64,000 nucleotides of DNA, taken from NCBI GenBank assembly GCA_027405735.1, contig JAPEHQ010000023.1, positions 620,001 to 684,000 of the forward strand, in the 5' to 3' direction. The position numbers and the translations under genes are program-made. Source of the stretch: Mucor racemosus (lineage: Eukaryota; Mucoromycota; Mucoromycetes; Mucorales; Mucoraceae). This document shows positions 58,831 through 64,000 of this stretch, piece after piece. The first letter of the stretch is position 1, and each line of letters begins with the position of its first letter. The notes beneath the pieces are model-generated. The model did not search any database. It was not told the DNA's origin and was given only the letters and a program-made list of their open reading frames with translations.

Positions 58831-60650
58831 TCAAGATGATGATTGTTCGGGGATTACAAGATTTAATATCGATTGAGAATTAGATGAATAGAAAGATGCT
58901 GAAAATACGGATGTTGATATCTTTTCTTGAACCCTATTCATGGTAGCTGCTAATGCATTTATAATATGCTTAGCTTCAATTAAACTATGAGTTGGTATCC
59001 CATCTTTGATAGATGTATTTGTATGTTTCAAAAGATCTATAACACTTGAATTTAACACAATGTTTTTCTTTAAAAAAATGTGAACCATTATATTTACCTT
59101 TAAGCAACAATTCATATCGTGGCACTCTTTGAAACGGTGCAATCAAATAATCAGCTAAACCCAATCGATTATTTTCTTTTCTGCAATTCTTTGATTCTCT
59201 GTCGATCTTGATAACATAACCAGTATTACTTGCACGACGAATTGCTTTCATATGACCTTGATAATGAATGGCATATTTCAAAAATACAGCAAAATCATCT
59301 TTCATTTCCTTAAAGATTTGACCGATTGCTATGCCAGGGCTACTAACGTCATTTATGGGCCCGTTTTCTGCATAAATTTCCAATTTTCCAAGAAGTTTTT
59401 CCGACATGAAGATGAGATCAGGAAGATGATAAAATAGTATATGAACATCAGCTGGCTTCACCAAGGGGTTTTTTAATTGAGAAGCATTTTGCATAGGTTC
59501 CATATAGTTCTATACAGATAATTAAAATTTCAATAATTACGAATCAAGGAGAAATAACTTACAGAGCGAATAAATAGTAGAAATTGATAATAAGACCTTT
59601 CTGTGTAATACAATTCACTAATTATAAACCGAGCTACAGCTGAATTTTTTTCATTACACTGAATAATAATTAATATAATGTATATTTATTGAAATCTAGA
59701 CATTTTACCTTGGTTTTCATGGCTCGCTGTTCCAAAGCTATCGCAATTCTTCTTTGCATTGCTAATTTTTCAACTGTCGTGTGCCACATTCGAATAGCTT
59801 TAGACTCCTTTCTATGAAACTCTGATTCTCCAAAAATAGATTTCGAGGACAAATTATCCAAGGAACTGGTCGAAAAGCATGAATTTTGACTATGAGATCT
59901 ATCGAGATTATTATTTTTCATAGTAGAATATGAAATTGTTGCAGGAGTACTAAAAATATTAACATAATTATCTGTATTAGGAAAGGGGCTAGGTATCATT
60001 ATCATTGTTCTATTTTCTTGACTTTTACTTCTTCTATTAGTGGTATTGGTTGATTCTGTCGATAGCCATTGCCCCGATGTGCATATTGATGGCGAAATTG
60101 CTTCTTCTTCTTCTTCTTCACTACAACTGCAGCTATTATTACTTGTTGTACTTTCAGAATATGTTAAATCAAATCGATCATTGTCATGCAATATTGATTG
60201 CACTGGTATACCTGGCGTTGAAATGGATGCTGGCCTATTTTGTTCATATTCATATCTTTCGAGTGCTCTTACAGATAGTATGTTATCATTTCTATTTGTT
60301 TGTATATCTGGAATAGATCTAGATACTTGATCAAATTCTAATAAGCGATTGGGATGAGGTTTTTTTATTCGGATATTATCAGCATTTATGTCGGTAGATT
60401 CGTTTTCCGCAAATGCATGCTTTGTTGAGATATTGGCATGTAGATGTAGGTCTTTCTTTTGGTGCATTAAATCTGGAATTGCATTAGTTGGCTTTGTTCC
60501 AGAATAATAGTCTTCAATTGAAAGTACTTTATGTGTTTCAATTGCATTACATTCTCGGCGATTGCCATCAGTGTTTGATAATGATAATTTTTTAAAGATG
60601 GATTTTGAGCATCTCTTGAGAATCACCAACTGTGATGATGAGAAACCCAT
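58831..60650 (-). CDS. DH-domain Rho guanine-nucleotide exchange factor
   Basis: Four exons: 60650-59709, 59658-59563, 59509-59098 and 59036-58831, giving 551 aa. The first 300 residues are Ser/Asn-rich and disordered with a Glu run (SCSEEEEEEA). The Dbl-homology domain runs from about residue 315 (NSAVARFIISELYYTERSYY, conserved region 1) to about 530. Its most conserved helix is LADYLIAPFQRVPRYELLLK then DLLKHT (conserved region 3), split by an intron. DH domains load GTP onto Rho/Cdc42-type GTPases at the membrane, controlling polarity and wall synthesis. No PH domain follows, although most DH proteins have one; the protein ends soon after the DH in a Ser-rich tail. A further 3' exon cannot be excluded. 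Confidence 0.83.
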
Positions 60651-61263
60651 AATTTAAGTGTTTTCTGGATGATTTAACGAAATAAAAGAAATGCTTTGTA
60701 TTTTAAAATATTGAAAATAAGAGACAAAAGAAAATGAAAGAGAAATGAGAAAAATGTTGTCTAATGCTTTAAAATTGAGCGGAGCGATGGCCGTTTCAAA
60801 ACCTTTTAATTTTGTTGAATCCGTTCACGCCCAACAAATGTCTATACATAAATGATTTTTTATTCCTAAAATATGTAATTATCATGTTTAGTGATATAAC
60901 TGCACCTTTTTAAAGAGAATAAAAAAATATTCCACATGTTTTTCTCTCATGTAACAGTTTCCAGATCTGTATATTTCATTGTCCTTCTTTGATTCAGTAA
61001 ATTTGTTAGAATATTAAAACAAAAGTGATGAAAAAGCACATAATGTTGAATGACGACATGTATCGTTTTTGTTTTACTCCAATCTTTTAGTTATAATTCA
61101 TTTAAATAAACCCATGCAATTTCAGTGTAGGAAAAGGGGAAGGAGAAGATATGGTACGGAGATAGCGCAGCCAGAGTAAGGTCTGAGTGTTCAAAAAATT
61201 CAAAATCAAAAAATGCCCACTTCTCTATAATTAGCATCATACTAAACTTTTTTTTTAGAATAT
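60651..61263. other. gene-free stretch upstream of the RhoGEF gene
   Basis: Likely promoter with an A-rich leader; nothing else was recognised. Confidence 0.4.
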
Positions 61264-62417
61264 ATATACCTTAGATATTGAAAAATAGATATGAACTGGC
61301 CGTAATATTTCGCTTGTTCCTCAATTTATATTATATCTCATGAAAGGCTCAAAAGCACGTAAAATTCACTGCTTTTCCCTTGAAAACTGGGTTTCACTTA
61401 TCATCGCTGCTATACTTTTTTTTTTCACTAAATGACACCAAGATAAAATTATATGCCAATGTACCTGAGATGTTTACCTTTAATCCAAAAATAAGTATCC
61501 AAAAATATCCTACTTTTTACAATTGGTATTAATTTTTTAGCGCTAATGTTTCAGATTTTTACGCGTATTCCACTGCTAAACAATTGAAAACTTTGAGGCT
61601 TCATATCTCTAGAAATAATTAAGCTATACTAACACTTTTTAATAATAAAACTTAATTGTTTTAAAGTGCTCTATAACATATTTTAATATAAAAAAATTCT
61701 GAACACTTTTATTTTTTTTCATTTTTTTTTTGGCATTCCTATAGTAGGTTTCAAAATATTGGTTAAATTGAGTAACGGTTTTTTTACATTCATGTCATCA
61801 AGCTCGTTGAGCTCTCTCGGATCCAATTTAGTTTTTTTTAAAATATTAATTTTTCGTGGAGATATTCTCAAAAATGTGTACAAAAATATACCTTTATTTC
61901 TAGCGTCCAATTTCCCCTTGTATACCCTCATCCCAAATTCTGAATCTGAAAAATTTTGGACAAACATTTCATTTTCTCTACGAAAAATGCAGCTAAAAAA
62001 TTTTACAATAGCTCGATCGATAGATAATAATTTTGCGCATTATGTCAATTAGTTACATCTTAAATAAGCATATAAAAATTGATGTATATCTTCAAAAAAC
62101 CTCCAAAATTGTAATTACATTTTACGCAAAATTTAATGTAAAATGTTTGTCTAAATTTTATTTATATGGATGCAGAATTTAAAACTGTACAAAAACTATT
62201 TGATACGCTAGGTCGACTTACTTTGCAGCTCATGAGCCATTAACGATTTTGTTTTTTTGAATCATTTTTCGTTTATTTCAACAAATAAATTTTGGAACCC
62301 CGGTATAATAGATTTTAAGCTGTGATAAGAATTATTATTTTGATTTTCTCGACGAAAAATTAATGTTTTTTGCTAAAACAAAAGATGCACAGTAATTGCT
62401 AGTTGGGTCTATCCTGT
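61264..62417 (-). repeat. R1 dispersed repeat, copy F
   Basis: A reverse copy closely similar to copy E over its whole length, from 'taccttagatattg' (the R1 3' end) to 'ggtctatcctgtg'. The frame at 61719-61967 encodes FSDSEFGMRVYKGKLDARNK and LRISPRKINILKKTKL, LDDMNVKK, parallel to copies B and E. Confidence 0.85.
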
Positions 62418-63768
62418 GTGTGGAATACGTAATTATTTAAAACGTGCTAAGCGTTTTTTATACAGCCGAGCGTATTGAAAAGAAGACAGAAGCTCTTCCA
62501 AGGCTCGGCTCGTGTTTTATACTTAGAAATATGTATACACATTTATCCACTATATTGATCTTTATTTCATCTGATTCACAATTAAAGTACAGCTGGCATG
62601 AATAGACATTAAACTACTAAATGATATATGCTAATTTATACTAATATAAACTATCTACCGAGCTTCGATCCTAACAGCCTATAGTCAAACGCCAATCAAC
62701 ATAATGTGGATCTAATTACACCATTATGATCAAGGGCCCATGAGCTCTATGAATACACCTATTGGTTACTATCTGCAGTAAATGATGATGTTGTTTACTA
62801 AAATAAAAAAAACATAAAAATAAAAGCGGTAGAAATACAATTATAATCAGCTAAAGTTTTTATTACAAAAGATTTCTGAAGATTTAAAATAATTGAAAAA
62901 GTATGAGGGTATTTATAGTGATTTGGAGAACTTGGATACCATCAGACTTGAATGGATTTATATTTAGTAATCTTCTAGTTTGAGTACATTGTTGTTGATT
63001 TAATATTTTAACGGGTAAATCATGCAGAAGAGTATTGACCATAAGGGATGGATTTCAAGTGTGACAATAGCGACCTTTTGGGAAATGGTTGTTTGTTTAT
63101 TATGTTATATCTATTTTATGTAACTATACTTTATTTAGTCGTACGTTTGAGTATCTACATGATATAAAGCTTATCAATCGACCATATACACTTTATGAAT
63201 GATTTCCTGCATTCTTTCATATTTTTTTTTTTTGGGTTATAATATGTTGAATATTATTTCTAAATCATGTAAACAATTTTTCAATTGCACATTTGCATAT
63301 ATATATTTCTTTGTAAGCCCTTATAAAACAATTATATCTTAAAACCCAAACTCCAGATATGGATATGACTCCATTTAAATCAGAAAATACAAAAGGCAAT
63401 TGCTCATTACAAACAATAATGTTGCTTATTACTAAAAATATTATTCTTGCCATTGGCATTCACCTTTTTAAAGATTTTTTTCAGTTGATTTTTGAAAGAT
63501 AAAAAGAGATATCAAATACTGTGATTATTTTTGAACATCTAAAAATTGTTGATATATTATTTTATTTGAAAATAGCGTTGAATTACATGCAAAAATGCCT
63601 TGCGAATGCAGAATTCTTATTGAAAAAGTGGACATTTTGGGTGCGGTATTTTAATTTCATTTCATATTTGTTCTGCGAAATATTGTTTGTTGTGCCCGCA
63701 GCTTACAATAACATTTCTCGACTTGGTTTTATTCGCATTATTTGTTTTTTCTTTGTAAAACTTATGCA
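62418..63768. other. gene-free stretch before the last gene
   Basis: It includes an 8-bp stem (AGCCGAGC ... GCTCGGCT, about 62464-62507) and AT-rich DNA. The last 200 bp should contain the promoter of the plus-strand gene at 63769. Confidence 0.4.
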
Positions 63769-64000
63769 ATGCTTAGAAACAGTGTTATTCGACATCAATT
63801 AGCTATTCGAACCAGATTATCAATGACTGTGCCCATTTCATTGCATACCAGCAGATATTTTTCTGTATCACATTACGGCCGAAAAGATGATAAGGATGAT
63901 GGGAAAGAGGATACTGCCAAAGCCTCAGAGGAAAAGACAACAAAGGCTGATAGCACTACAACTTCCACGGAGGAAGAGCTCAAAACAGTCTCGCTTAAAT
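63769..64000 (+). CDS. probable mitochondrial protein, N-terminus (cut by window end)
   Basis: The open frame runs from the ATG at 63769 to the window edge, 77 codons. MLRNSVIRHQLAIRTRL, then HTSRYFSVSHYGRK, is rich in Arg, Ser and hydrophobics with no acid residues, a typical mitochondrial presequence with an RYFS-type cleavage context. A hydrophilic Lys/Glu/Asp/Thr-rich stretch follows (KDDKDDGKEDTAKASEEKTT). G+C rises sharply compared with the upstream DNA. The domain that would identify it lies beyond the window; mitochondrial AAA proteases often have such a charged start, but this is only one option. Confidence 0.65.
   Translation, partial: MLRNSVIRHQLAIRTRLSMTVPISLHTSRYFSVSHYGRKDDKDDGKEDTAKASEEKTTKADSTTTSTEEELKTVSLK

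Overview
The window looks like nuclear DNA from an early-diverging fungus, most likely Mucoromycota (Mucorales-like). Genes are compact and cut by many introns. Most introns are about 52-66 nt, usually with GTAAGT-type donors and TAG/CAG acceptors, and one shows a clear TACTAAC branch site. Intergenic DNA is strongly AT-rich and full of repeats. Gene content (class IV chitin synthase, fungal P-type H+-ATPase, perilipin-like lipid-droplet protein, secreted LysM protein) is fungal. No organism name can be fixed from sequence alone.

Layout. 1-5 kb: a glutathione S-transferase (minus), then an 820-bp TA-flanked inverted-repeat element. 5-12.7 kb: ribosomal protein RPS5/uS7 (plus) converges on a minus-strand row of a rhomboid-like intramembrane protease, the FAN1 structure-specific nuclease and a C3HC/NIPA zinc-finger protein. 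12.7-22.5 kb: repeats, a secreted LysM protein with Kex2-type repeats, and a pseudogene fragment. 22.5-31.8 kb: a giant secreted Ser/Thr-rich adhesin-like protein and the DNA-repair enzyme TDP1. 33.7-42.8 kb: perilipin-like protein, plasma-membrane H+-ATPase and a YEATS-domain (Taf14/AF9-type) chromatin reader. 43-53 kb: a gene-poor island with a pogo/mariner-like MITE and a 4.8-kb inverted duplication carrying WD-repeat gene fragments and cut by three later insertions. 53-60.7 kb: class IV chitin synthase and a DH-domain RhoGEF. 61-64 kb: another dispersed repeat, then the start of a plus-strand gene for a probable mitochondrial protein, cut by the window end.

Functionally the genes are mostly unrelated housekeeping genes, as expected for a eukaryotic chromosome. 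Themes that recur are the cell surface (chitin synthase, RhoGEF, H+-ATPase, LysM protein, Ser-rich protein) and DNA repair (FAN1, TDP1). All but two complete or partial genes lie on the minus strand. Exon models were built by hand from splice signals and frame continuity. Each multi-exon model keeps one open frame across all junctions.

The most unusual material is the inverted duplication at 45.4-50.2 kb, an unclassified 1.5-kb repeat family (R1, six copies in this window) with a partly conserved reading frame, the LysM/Kex2 repeat precursor, and the adhesin-like protein with seven C-x20-C modules.
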